Source: Pelagibius sp. (GTDB lineage: Bacteria > Pseudomonadota > Alphaproteobacteria > Kiloniellales > Kiloniellaceae). Taken from it: a stretch of DNA of 52,458 nt. This document shows, piece by piece, positions 8,654 through 17,218 of this stretch (positions are counted from its first letter, which is position 1; each line of letters opens with the position of its first letter). The position numbers were made by a program, and so were the translations under genes. The DNA lies in NCBI RefSeq assembly GCF_028289705.1, contig NZ_JANQOI010000070.1, positions 1-52,458 of the forward strand. Direction: 5' to 3'. The notes under the pieces are model-generated. The model saw only the letters and a list, made by a program, of their open reading frames with translations. It searched no databases and was not told the origin of the DNA.

Positions 8654-10372
8654 ATGACCGGCATTCTCCGCATCTTCTACGGCGCCAAGGGCACGAATCC
8701 CTGGCTTGTCCTCTTCTGCCTGCTGCTGGCCGGGGTCTTCGAGGGCATCGGTCTCGCCACCCTGCTGCCGCTGCTGTCGCTGACCATCGACGACGGCGCC
8801 AGAGAGACCTCGACGGTGGCGCTCTACGTCGAGCAGGCCCTGGCTTTCGTCGGGCTGGCGCCGACTCTGGGGCTGCTGCTCTGCCTGGTGGTGGGCGGCA
8901 TCGTGCTCAAGTGCCTCCTGACCCTGATTGCGATGCGTTTCGTCGGCTATGCCGTGGCGGAGGTCGCCACCGGCCTGCGGGCTGAACTGATCAAGCGCCT
9001 GCTGACAGTGCGCTGGAGCTATTTCACGCACCAGCCGCTGGGCGGGATCGCCAACGCGGTCAGCGTCGATGCCACGCGCTCCGGCCATGCCTATCTCATG
9101 GCCGCCAACTTCCAGGTCAACATTATCCAGACCGTGATCTACAGCCTGGTCGCGGCCCTGGTCTCCTGGCAGCTCGCCCTGGCGGCCCTAGCGCTCGGCG
9201 GCACCATCGCGCTGTCGCTGCATTTCCTGGTTCGGATCAGCAAGAAGGCCGGTCGCCGCCAGACCGAGCGTACCTCGGAGCTGGTGGTCTATCTCAGCGA
9301 CGCGCTCAACAGCATCAAGCCCATCAAGGCCATGGCCAAGGCCAGCAAGTTCGCCAACCTCTTCGACCGCAAGATCGGTCAGTTGCGACGGGCTCTGCGC
9401 CGCCAGATCGTCAGCCAGTACGCCCTGAAAAACCTGGAAGAGATGCTGGTCGCCATGGCCGTCGGCGTCGGGTTCTACATCGCCATCATCGGCTGGGCCG
9501 TGCCGGTCTCGCAGCTCCTCGTCATGGGGTTGCTGCTGTTCCAGGCGGTCGCCAGCATCGGCAAGATGCAACGCCAGCTCCAGAAGGCGGTCATCTATGA
9601 GAGCGCCTACTGGTCGGTGCGCCGCCTGATCGACGAGGCCGAGTCGGCGCAGGAGCCCAATCCCGGCCGCGCCACACCCAGCCTGAACCTGGGCTGCCGC
9701 TTCGAGGAGGTCTCCTTCGCCCATTCCAGCCACAAGGTGCTGGACCGTGTCACCCTGGAAATCCTGGCCGGCGGCCTGACCGTGATCACCGGGGCCTCCG
9801 GGGTCGGCAAGACGACCCTGACCGATCTGCTCCTGGGGCTCTACCGGCCGAGCAGCGGACGCGTCCTGATCGACGGACAGCCGCTCGACGAGATCGATCT
9901 CCAAGCCTGGCGGGCGCAGGTGGGTTATGTGCCGCAGGAACTGATCCTCTTTCACGATACGATCCTCGCCAACGTCACCCTAGGCGACCCGCGCATCGGC
10001 GAGGCGGAAGCGCGGGAGGCGCTGGAGGCCGCCGGGGTCTGGGATTTCGTCGCGGGCCTGCCGGAAGGTCTGCAGAGCGTCGTCGGCGAGAAGGGGGCCA
10101 AGCTCTCCGGCGGACAGCGCCAGCGCATCGCCCTGGCTCGCGCTCTGGCCGGAAAGCCCAAGCTGCTGATCCTCGACGAAGTGACCTCGGCCCTCGACCC
10201 GGAGACCGAACAGGCGATCTGCCGCAACATCGATGCTCTCAGCCGCCAGATGACGATCCTCGCCATCACCCATCGGGAGGCCTGGACCGACATCGCCGAG
10301 CGGACCTACCTGATCGACCGCGGCGGCATCGAACTCATCAAGAGCGGCCGTGCCCTGAAGCGGCCGGCCTGA
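8654..10372 (+). CDS. ABC exporter, fused permease-ATPase (MsbA-like)
   Basis: This 572-residue half-transporter has an N-terminal six-helix membrane domain (about 1-310) and a C-terminal ATPase. Walker A is GASGVGKTT near 380-388, the Q-loop region is YVPQELILFHDT, the signature is KLSGGQRQRIALARAL near 484, Walker B is LLILDEVTSALD near 510, and the H-loop is AITHREAW. It would work as a homodimer in the inner membrane and export a lipid-linked or hydrophobic molecule. Context (methyltransferase upstream, glycan O-acyltransferase downstream) points to a lipid-linked sugar or oligosaccharide. It lies 94 bases downstream of the methyltransferase. An imperfect TTGACC-N17-AATACA promoter and a tandem AAATACATG repeat lie just upstream. 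Confidence 0.9.
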   Translation: MTGILRIFYGAKGTNPWLVLFCLLLAGVFEGIGLATLLPLLSLTIDDGARETSTVALYVEQALAFVGLAPTLGLLLCLVVGGIVLKCLLTLIAMRFVGYAVAEVATGLRAELIKRLLTVRWSYFTHQPLGGIANAVSVDATRSGHAYLMAANFQVNIIQTVIYSLVAALVSWQLALAALALGGTIALSLHFLVRISKKAGRRQTERTSELVVYLSDALNSIKPIKAMAKASKFANLFDRKIGQLRRALRRQIVSQYALKNLEEMLVAMAVGVGFYIAIIGWAVPVSQLLVMGLLLFQAVASIGKMQRQLQKAVIYESAYWSVRRLIDEAESAQEPNPGRATPSLNLGCRFEEVSFAHSSHKVLDRVTLEILAGGLTVITGASGVGKTTLTDLLLGLYRPSSGRVLIDGQPLDEIDLQAWRAQVGYVPQELILFHDTILANVTLGDPRIGEAEAREALEAAGVWDFVAGLPEGLQSVVGEKGAKLSGGQRQRIALARALAGKPKLLILDEVTSALDPETEQAICRNIDALSRQMTILAITHREAWTDIAERTYLIDRGGIELIKSGRALKRPA

Positions 10373-10491
10373 CTCCGATGCCTACGCCGTCGTCAGGACA
10401 AGGACTCTCTGGATCGCCGCCGTGCACGCTGGGTCGCGCACGTGGCCTCTGGCCTTGGGCGGGCTTGGGCAGGCCCTGATCGGGAAAAGCA

Positions 10492-12579
10492 GTGTCGGGG
10501 GACATCAACGGACTTCAATTGGGCAGCAAGGGGCGGCACGCCGCCCTGCCCTACCGCGCCGAGGTGGACGGCCTGCGGGCCATCGCCGTGCTCTCGGTCG
10601 TGCTCTTTCACGCCGGTTTCGAGATCTTCAGCGGCGGCTTCGTCGGCGTCGACGTGTTCTTCGTCATCAGCGGCTATCTGATCACCTCGATCATCCTTTC
10701 CGAACTCGGCAACGGCAGCTTCAGCCTGCTCCGCTTCTACGAGCGCCGGGCGCGGCGCATCCTTCCGGCACTCTTCTTCGTCACCGCGGCCTGCATACCG
10801 CTGGCCTTCCTGTGGATTGCACCACGCCACATCGAGGGCTTCGCCGAAAGCGTCATCGCCGTGACGACCTTCTGGTCGAACATCCTGTTCTGGGACCAGA
10901 GCGGCTACTTCGACACGGCAAACGAACTCAAACCGCTGATCCATACCTGGAGCCTGGCGGTCGAGGAGCAGTACTACATCCTCTTTCCGCTGTTCCTGCT
11001 GCTGCTCTGGCGCGGCGGCTACAACCGGATGGCCCTGGTCCTCACCGCCGTGGCGGCCGTCAGCCTGGCGGCGGCGCATTGGGGGGCCTACGCCTTTGCG
11101 ACGGCGTCCTTCTACCTGCTGCCGACCCGCGCCTGGGAGTTCCTGATCGGGGCGCTGGTGGCGCTCTACCTTCGCGGAAACGCCGGGGCCGGAAAGGCGC
11201 ACCCCTGGCTTAGCGTGCTCGGGCTCGGCATGATCGCCTTTTCCGTCTTCGCCTTCGACCGCCATACACCCTTTCCGGGGCTTTACGCCCTGGTGCCGAC
11301 CGTCGGAACCGCGCTGGTCATCCTCTCCGCGCCGGCCAGAACCCCGGCGCAGCTGATCCTCGCCAGCCGGCCGGCCGTCGGCATCGGTCTGATCAGCTAC
11401 AGCGTCTATCTCTGGCACCAGCCGCTCATGGCCTTCTACCGGCATTGGTCCCTGAGCGATCCCGAGACCGTCATGAAGCTGGCCCTCTGCGCCGCCTCGC
11501 TTGCGCTGGGCTACCTCACCTGGCGCTACGTCGAGCAGTCGTTCCGCAATCGCGCCCAGGTGACCACAAGAACGGTTGTCAAACTGGCGCCGGCGAGCGG
11601 GGTCGCGCTGATCCTGGCGGGGGTTTTCGGCCTGGTCTACAAGCCGCCTATGGAGATCGAGGTCGCTTCCGAGAGGGTGATGGTCCCGCGGAAGTTCGGC
11701 GGCATCGAGGTAAACGGCAAGGATTGCAGCTTTCCGAAACTCCCCGACGAGTTCTGCCGCTTTGAGGGCCTGCGCAAGGCACCGCAGACGGAGCTGTCGC
11801 TCTTCGTCATCGGCGACAGCCACGCGCGGGTGCTGACGGAGGCGGTCCACGGGGACCGCTCCTTCTACACCGAGTTCTTCGATCTCAGCGCCGGCGGCTG
11901 TCCCTTCCTCTTGGATCTGACCGTCTACATCGGGCCGGAGGCGCACCGCTGCGACGACCGCTACCAGCGCCAGCGCCTCGACTTTCTGACCTCTAACGGC
12001 AGCCATAAGAAAGTGGCGGTTCTCTCCGCGCGCTGGGCGCTCTACCTGCATGGCGAGGGGTTCGACAACAGCGTGGGCGGCGTCGAGCGGCGCGACCGGA
12101 TCATTGCCGCCAAGTCCATCTCCTCCAAAGGCGAGCAGCACAAGCGGGACTACTTCCAGTCGCTGGAGAAGACCATGACGGCGGTTCTGGCGGCCAGTGA
12201 CCACGTCGTCTTCGTGCTGCCGAACCACATGAACGGCTGGAACGTCCCCGACAAGGCGCGCCGCCTGAAGGCGAGCGTGAGCAGCCTGGAAGAGCTGGAG
12301 GCGAAGCTTTCGATTCCCGGCAGCGCCGTCGCGCAACGCCTGGAGGAATTCAACGCCTTCGTCATGGGCCGCTACGCCGACGACCCCAAGGTCACCATGA
12401 TCGATCCGCGGCGGTTCACCTGCTCGCAGACGGGCGAACTGTGCTACGGCTTCAGGGACAAAGTCCTGATGTTCGCCGACTCCGATCACCTCTCCCTGCC
12501 GATGAACCAGCAGATCTCATCGGAGATCGCCTCCCTGCTCGCTGAGATCTACGACCCGCAACTATGGGACGCGCGGTAA
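10492..12579 (+). CDS. Acyltransferase-3/SGNH fusion, O-acetyltransferase (OafA/YrhL type)
   Basis: This 695-residue integral membrane O-acyltransferase has an N-terminal acyltransferase-3 domain of about ten helices. It starts YRAEVDGLRAIAVLSVVLFH (catalytic His) and continues GGFVGVDVFFVISGYLIT, FYERRARRILPAL and WSLAVEEQYYILFP. It ends in a periplasmic SGNH esterase-like domain, with FVIGDSHARV near residue 439 (nucleophile Ser) and FADSDHLS near 662 (Asp/His pair). These proteins acetylate sugars of LPS O-antigen, peptidoglycan or exopolysaccharide. The start is GTG 10492 with GGGAAAAG upstream. It follows the ABC exporter by 119 bases and converges with the oxygenase gene at 12599. Confidence 0.9.
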   Translation: MSGDINGLQLGSKGRHAALPYRAEVDGLRAIAVLSVVLFHAGFEIFSGGFVGVDVFFVISGYLITSIILSELGNGSFSLLRFYERRARRILPALFFVTAACIPLAFLWIAPRHIEGFAESVIAVTTFWSNILFWDQSGYFDTANELKPLIHTWSLAVEEQYYILFPLFLLLLWRGGYNRMALVLTAVAAVSLAAAHWGAYAFATASFYLLPTRAWEFLIGALVALYLRGNAGAGKAHPWLSVLGLGMIAFSVFAFDRHTPFPGLYALVPTVGTALVILSAPARTPAQLILASRPAVGIGLISYSVYLWHQPLMAFYRHWSLSDPETVMKLALCAASLALGYLTWRYVEQSFRNRAQVTTRTVVKLAPASGVALILAGVFGLVYKPPMEIEVASERVMVPRKFGGIEVNGKDCSFPKLPDEFCRFEGLRKAPQTELSLFVIGDSHARVLTEAVHGDRSFYTEFFDLSAGGCPFLLDLTVYIGPEAHRCDDRYQRQRLDFLTSNGSHKKVAVLSARWALYLHGEGFDNSVGGVERRDRIIAAKSISSKGEQHKRDYFQSLEKTMTAVLAASDHVVFVLPNHMNGWNVPDKARRLKASVSSLEELEAKLSIPGSAVAQRLEEFNAFVMGRYADDPKVTMIDPRRFTCSQTGELCYGFRDKVLMFADSDHLSLPMNQQISSEIASLLAEIYDPQLWDAR

Positions 12580-12598
12580 CCCCGGCGGAACGACGCGG

Positions 12599-13345
12599 TC
12601 AGTTGCTCTCGATGTTGATGGTGAGCGTCCGGCGCAGAACAGTCGGATCGTTGCCGGTCATCGGCCAGACCGCATGCCAGGAGTTGTAGGTTTTCACGAA
12701 GACCAGGCATTGGTTCGGCTCGAAGGGATAGGTGCGCAGGCACTCGACCTCGTCGAAGTCCATGTAACCGTTGACCAGGTTGTAGCTGCGGTTCCTGTCC
12801 CGGGGCCAGACCACGCTGGTGCCGCCGCCGTAGTCATCGTTCCACTCGTCGTCCTTCAGGATCGGGATGACCATGGTGACGACCTTGGAGGGATGGTCGG
12901 TGTGCGGGCGGATGTTGCCGCCGGTCACCGGCATGGAGGAGAACTCGAAGCGCGAGCGCAGGCGCGGGATATGCGGCTGCGGGCTGCCCTTCTTCAGTGC
13001 CTTGAATCGCTTGGCGGCGCGTTCGCGCCAGGACACGTTGGCCAGCCCCAGGTCGATGTTGTGCGACCTCAGCATCGCCATGGTGTCGGTGATGAAGCGC
13101 TCACTCTTGATGTAGTCGTAGAAGCGGCCCCAGCCGGCGTTCTTGCGCAGATGCTCGAAATAGGCCGCCTTGTTGTTGTGGCGGGACAGCGAGTACTTGA
13201 CCCCGTTGAACTCCTTCAAGACGAAGGTCTTGTCATCGGGGAAGGTGGCGATCAGTTCGCGGTAGAAGTCGGGGTCCAGGGCCCCGCGTGCGATCCCGAT
13301 CGGATAGGGTTCGTAATCGAATTCGATTGCATCAAAGTTCAGCAT
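12599..13345 (-). CDS. 2-oxoglutarate/Fe(II)-dependent oxygenase
   Basis: This 248-residue protein has the jelly-roll dioxygenase iron site: H148 and D150 in RPHTDHPSK and H224 in NSWHAVWPM, with a 2-oxoglutarate-binding arginine in LRRTLTINIE (R239). These enzymes hydroxylate or otherwise oxidise a substrate using O2 and 2-oxoglutarate. The start at ATG 13345 overlaps the end of the FkbM methyltransferase gene by 7 bases, so the pair is co-translated. The neighbourhood suggests modification of a glycan or of a small molecule attached to it. The substrate cannot be read. Confidence 0.82.
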   Translation of the reverse strand: MLNFDAIEFDYEPYPIGIARGALDPDFYRELIATFPDDKTFVLKEFNGVKYSLSRHNNKAAYFEHLRKNAGWGRFYDYIKSERFITDTMAMLRSHNIDLGLANVSWRERAAKRFKALKKGSPQPHIPRLRSRFEFSSMPVTGGNIRPHTDHPSKVVTMVIPILKDDEWNDDYGGGTSVVWPRDRNRSYNLVNGYMDFDEVECLRTYPFEPNQCLVFVKTYNSWHAVWPMTGNDPTVLRRTLTINIESN

Positions 13346-14211
13346 ACTCTGGTCGTGCTTTCTGCAGGCCGGAAGATCGCATTGTAGGCGACCATTTCCG
13401 GGTCCGCGCCCGCATTGATCTGGCGCAACACACCCATGGTGTCGTTGCGCTCGGAAAAGACGTAGCCCTGCGCCTCCATGTAGCCGAACAGCGCCTGCTT
13501 CTCGCGGGCGTTCACTTCCACGCTCAGCACTCTGGGGCGGCGCGGGCCGTTCAGCAGCCGCTGCATGCCCCGCAGAACGCGGGCTTCGTTGCCGTCGACG
13601 TCCAGCTTGACGAAGTCCGGCGCGCGCATGACGCCCGACTCGACCAGGGCATCCAGGTCCGCACCGTACTTCATCTCGGTGACCAGGGGCTGGAAGCGCG
13701 TCTCGTGATCGTCGACGGCTTCGTGCAACTGGCTGCCCGAGGTGCCGGCCTCAAGGCGGATGTAGTGGAACGGGAAGATCCCAGAGCTGTCGGTCAGCGC
13801 CAGGGAGAAGGGGGTGACCCGGTCGCAGTAGTCGTTGAGCCGGATGTTCTCCACCAGACTGGCGAAATTGGCCGCCGAAGGCTCGAAGGCATAGACCTGT
13901 CCGGTCTTGCCGGTGCGCGCCGCCGCCATCAGGCTGTAGAGCCCGATGTTGGCGCCGATATCGCAGAACACATCGCCCTCGCGCAGCTCCCTGCGGATCA
14001 GCTCGACGGTGCCGGCTTCCTTCAGATAGACGCCGCTGATACGCCAGAACTCGCGGAACGACGTCGGCGCCAGATGGTAGGCGTGCCCGTTGTCCTTGAG
14101 CTGGTAGTGGCCCATCAGCCTGCGCGCCATGCGGTAGCGCAACTTCGCGAGCTGCCGCTTCGCCATGCGCCACCGGGTGCCCTTGAGCTTGGTGTATCCC
14201 AGTTCTGCCAT
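13339..14211 (-). CDS. FkbM-family methyltransferase
   Basis: This 290-residue SAM-dependent methyltransferase of the FkbM family shows motif I in VFCDIGANIGLYSL (84-90), VYAFEPSAANFASLVENIRLND, and the family-specific FVKLDVDGNEARVLRGM and LSVEVN blocks. Members methylate sugar hydroxyls in polyketides and polysaccharides. A basic N-terminus of about 35 residues (RMAKRQLAKLRYRMARRL) precedes the domain. The gene is preceded by the glycosyltransferase-methyltransferase fusion 31 bases away and overlaps the oxygenase, so the three form one operon on the minus strand. Confidence 0.87.
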   Translation of the reverse strand: MAELGYTKLKGTRWRMAKRQLAKLRYRMARRLMGHYQLKDNGHAYHLAPTSFREFWRISGVYLKEAGTVELIRRELREGDVFCDIGANIGLYSLMAAARTGKTGQVYAFEPSAANFASLVENIRLNDYCDRVTPFSLALTDSSGIFPFHYIRLEAGTSGSQLHEAVDDHETRFQPLVTEMKYGADLDALVESGVMRAPDFVKLDVDGNEARVLRGMQRLLNGPRRPRVLSVEVNAREKQALFGYMEAQGYVFSERNDTMGVLRQINAGADPEMVAYNAIFRPAESTTRVC

Positions 14212-14242
14212 GCCGCATCGACCCGCCGGAGGCGCCCTGAGG

Positions 14243-15655
14243 TCAGCCCCGGAAGACCCGGTCGCTCTTGCCGAGCTTGCCCTTCAACTGCGCGCAGAGC
14301 TGCCACTTGATCCCTGGATGGCGCCGCGACGCGCCCTCGAGCTGCTCGCGCCACCACTCCGGCGGCTGCACCGTGCAGTGGGCGTTCTGCCCGTCCGGCA
14401 GGAACTTCTTGGCCGGATAGCAGGCCGCCACCGCGTAGACGAAGGAGGTCGCGTGGGCGAAGAGCTTGTCCAGCACCCAGGGGATATCCTCTTCGGTGAT
14501 GTGCTCCAACACGTCGGTGCAGATCACCCCGTCGTACTTCGGCTCGATGGGCCCGGAGAAGGGCTCGTAGCCCGGATCGTAGCAGGTCACCCGCGTCTCG
14601 CCCCAGGCGGCCATGGACTTGAAGCGCGCATCCGGCGCCTCGCCGGGATAGGGGCTGTAGAGCTTCGCCTTGCCGGAGCCGTAGTCCAACAGGCTCTTGG
14701 CCCCGGAGGCCCGGATCAGCTCGGCGATGGGATCGACATGCTCGGTGAGGGACTTGCCGGAGAAGGTCTTCTCCGGCGGCCGGCCGACATCGGGCGAGCC
14801 CTCTTCGTGCATCGTGCGGTACATCTCGACGAGCTTGGTGTAGCCGCGGCTCGGGTTCTCCTCGGTGAAGAGGGTGAAGCCCGCGGCATCGGCGGCGCGC
14901 TCCATCTCGAACCAGATCTCGCCGTTGGCGTTGTCCTTGTAGCGCAGCTCCTTGGGGAAAGGCTGCCAGGGCTGGGTCTGCAGCGTCGTGTAGTGCAGCA
15001 GCTTGGACACGCCCGGCTCGTACTCGTGGTCGCGGGAATTCCACACCCCCGGCAGTTGGCCCCACATGCCCTCGATGGCCTGCACACGGTGACGGAAGAA
15101 CTTGTGGCGCTCCCCGCGCTCGGCATCGGCCCGGTGCCAGATCTTCGCCATCTTTTCGCAGTCGAGCAGCATGACGGCGGTTTCTTTTTCGGTGATGCAG
15201 AGCTGGCCGCAGCCCTGCATGTCCATGTCGAAAAGCTCCGCCGGGTCGACCAGGTAGATCTGGTCGACATCGTTGTAGATCGCCCGGCCCTGGCTGCCCG
15301 CCAGCTCGGGGATCGCGTAGCGGTAGGCGGTGAAGCCGGTCTTCCACTTCGAGCGGTCGAAGCCCTTTAGGTGTTTCATCAGGTGGATCTCATAGCGGCG
15401 CGCAGGGTCGCGGACCTGCAGGATCGACCAGACGAAAATGCGCTCGGCCCGGTGCTGTGCCGTTTCGGTGCCCAGGAAGATGCGCACCGGCGGCTTGGAA
15501 CTGGGCGTGACGCCGGGCTCGGCGTCCAGCAGCACCACCTCCGGGGCCTCGCGGTTGCCGGGCGGGCGGCCACGCTCGATGCGCAGCAGATGGCCGATGC
15601 GCTTGTGGTAGTACTTGGTCTTGAAACTCGGTTGTGCAGCGGTCAAGGGCTTCAC
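14243..15655 (-). CDS. Glycosyltransferase-like / SAM-methyltransferase fusion protein
   Basis: Read from GTG 15655 the protein has 470 residues. ATG 15760 would add 35 implausible residues, and no strong ribosome site decides between them. The N-terminal half resembles a GT-A glycosyltransferase: RIFLGTETAQHRAERIFVWS, TGFTAYRYAIPELAGSQGRA and a DxD-like IYNDVDQIYL at about 126-135. The C-terminal half is a class I methyltransferase, with KSLLDYGSGKAKLYSP near 321-335, YDGVICTDVLEHI near 374-386, and a C-terminal basic stretch. A plausible role is transferring a sugar and methylating it, possibly as chain terminator of a polysaccharide; this is inference. It heads the minus-strand operon with the FkbM and 2OG genes. 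Confidence 0.7.
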   Translation of the reverse strand: MKPLTAAQPSFKTKYYHKRIGHLLRIERGRPPGNREAPEVVLLDAEPGVTPSSKPPVRIFLGTETAQHRAERIFVWSILQVRDPARRYEIHLMKHLKGFDRSKWKTGFTAYRYAIPELAGSQGRAIYNDVDQIYLVDPAELFDMDMQGCGQLCITEKETAVMLLDCEKMAKIWHRADAERGERHKFFRHRVQAIEGMWGQLPGVWNSRDHEYEPGVSKLLHYTTLQTQPWQPFPKELRYKDNANGEIWFEMERAADAAGFTLFTEENPSRGYTKLVEMYRTMHEEGSPDVGRPPEKTFSGKSLTEHVDPIAELIRASGAKSLLDYGSGKAKLYSPYPGEAPDARFKSMAAWGETRVTCYDPGYEPFSGPIEPKYDGVICTDVLEHITEEDIPWVLDKLFAHATSFVYAVAACYPAKKFLPDGQNAHCTVQPPEWWREQLEGASRRHPGIKWQLCAQLKGKLGKSDRVFRG

Positions 15656-15859
15656 TTTCTTAGCAAGACAGGGACCTAGAGACAAACCTCGCCAAAGGAT
15701 CGGCCCGCCGTGCCACGCACGGCAATTGGGCTCACGGCCATAGAACGTGTGCCTGGGCAAAGAAAAACATGTCCAGATCGGCCCACACCATTAAAACAGA
15801 CGGGCCCGGCAGGCAAGGCGCAGTTGGCCCTGGGGCTGCGCAGGCGCGGCGCCCGCATT

Positions 15860-17218
15860 TCAGCCTGCCGCGTCCCGGCGCGCCGTCAAAGCGCTCTGAT
15901 GTTCCTCCCAGCGCGCCTTCAGGGCATCGCTGAGGATGATCAGTTCGCCTTTGTAGAGGCTGAGGGCCTCCAACAGCAGCGCCAGCTCAGAGTCCGCGTC
16001 GTGGCCCGGCGAATAGGCGTTGGGCGTGGCGGTGTCGCCGGGATAGCTGCCGGCGGGATGGCTGAAGAGGTCGATCCCGGAGATCACTAGCCGCGGCGGC
16101 TGTAAGGCCACCGCCGTCGCCAGCATGGCCGCCCCGTTGGTGGGGCGGATGCCCTCCCAGCGGGGTTCCGAGAGGTAGAGGTCGAAGCGTTCGATGGTGG
16201 CATAGCGGATGCGGCGGAAATGCGGCTGCAGAACACGGGTGGCCAGCAAGCGGGCCTCCGACTTGACGGTCTGCAGGCCGAAGATCGACCCTTTGACCGC
16301 GGAGAGCGAGGCCTTGGAGCCGGTAAAGACCATATCCGGGGCGGTCAGGAAACCGCGCTCCAGCCAGACATGGTTGACCCGGAACAGGCAATCGTGGCGC
16401 ACCGCCGCGACCTCCGGACCCTCCGACGACGGGCCGTTGCCGAGGCAGAGGATGGTGGTCGGGTTGCCCAGGGTTTCGCGCAGGGCCTCGATGGTATCGA
16501 AGCGCTCCACCTTGACCGACAGCCAGCGGCGCAGCCGCGGCCGGTCCATGCAGGCCAGAGCCAGCCGCTCCAGTCGCCGCCGCAGCGGCCGCTGGGTGCT
16601 GCGCATGAGCTTGAGGTCGCGCCCCAGCAGCGGTGCGACCACCGTCAGCAACTGGTCGCGCCGCGCCTCGGCCTCGTCCGACAGGCGGGTCACCCGCTCC
16701 GCCGGCAACCCGGCGGACGTCAGGTACCGCTGCCGGGCCTCGCCGGCCACAAAGCAATGCTGAAGCTTCGGGAGATCGCTTCCGAGGGCCTCAAGATCGG
16801 TTGGACGCTCTGCGTCGTCGACACCATCGGATTGCATCACCACCACCGGTGTGGCGCGCCCATGGGCGGCGGTCGAAATGAAACGGTCACGCGGGTCGAA
16901 GGGCCCCAGCAGCAGCAGCCCGCGGACGTTGAGGTTCACCAGATAGCGGCTGGCGCAATAGCCGAGGCGGAAGGGCGGCGGCAGCACCACGGCGCCCGGA
17001 AAGGTCTCGGTCAGCCAGCCGCGCAGGCCCGGGTCGGCGGCGGTGAAGAGGAAGTCGAGCCGCGCGAAGCGGTCCCGCAGGCCCTCGACCAGCGGCCGGG
17101 CCGCCTCGAAGTCCTGGCGCCGGGCGCCGTGCAGCCACAGCGTGCGTTCGCCGGAGAAGGCGACCTGCCCGCAGCGTGTCAGGAACCCGCCGGAGGCGGC
17201 GTGATCGACCGAGGTCAC
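15860..17218 (-). CDS. Fusion of KdtA-like N-domain and GT42 sialyltransferase-like domain
   Basis: From GTG 17218 (GTGA overlap with the upstream ELM1-family gene) this is 452 residues; the open frame to 18046 is a shadow. Residues 20-110 resemble the acceptor half of Kdo transferase (LWLHGARRQDFEAARPLVEG, FLFTAADPGLRGWL, FPGAVVLPPPFRLGY). From about 255 the sequence matches the GT42 sialyltransferase pattern known from Campylobacter CstII: CLGNGPSSEG (259-267), FRVN (279-282), PTNGAAMLATAVAL (359-372), VISGIDLF and the catalytic-type His in YSPGHDAD (H406). It may transfer sialic acid, Kdo or another ulosonic acid to a surface glycan. The donor is not established. Confidence 0.68.
   Translation of the reverse strand: MTSVDHAASGGFLTRCGQVAFSGERTLWLHGARRQDFEAARPLVEGLRDRFARLDFLFTAADPGLRGWLTETFPGAVVLPPPFRLGYCASRYLVNLNVRGLLLLGPFDPRDRFISTAAHGRATPVVVMQSDGVDDAERPTDLEALGSDLPKLQHCFVAGEARQRYLTSAGLPAERVTRLSDEAEARRDQLLTVVAPLLGRDLKLMRSTQRPLRRRLERLALACMDRPRLRRWLSVKVERFDTIEALRETLGNPTTILCLGNGPSSEGPEVAAVRHDCLFRVNHVWLERGFLTAPDMVFTGSKASLSAVKGSIFGLQTVKSEARLLATRVLQPHFRRIRYATIERFDLYLSEPRWEGIRPTNGAAMLATAVALQPPRLVISGIDLFSHPAGSYPGDTATPNAYSPGHDADSELALLLEALSLYKGELIILSDALKARWEEHQSALTARRDAAG

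Noticed and set aside
10393-12489. 698-codon minus-strand open frame
   Set aside because: It is the antisense shadow of the acyltransferase-3 gene, with no recognisable domain or ribosome site.
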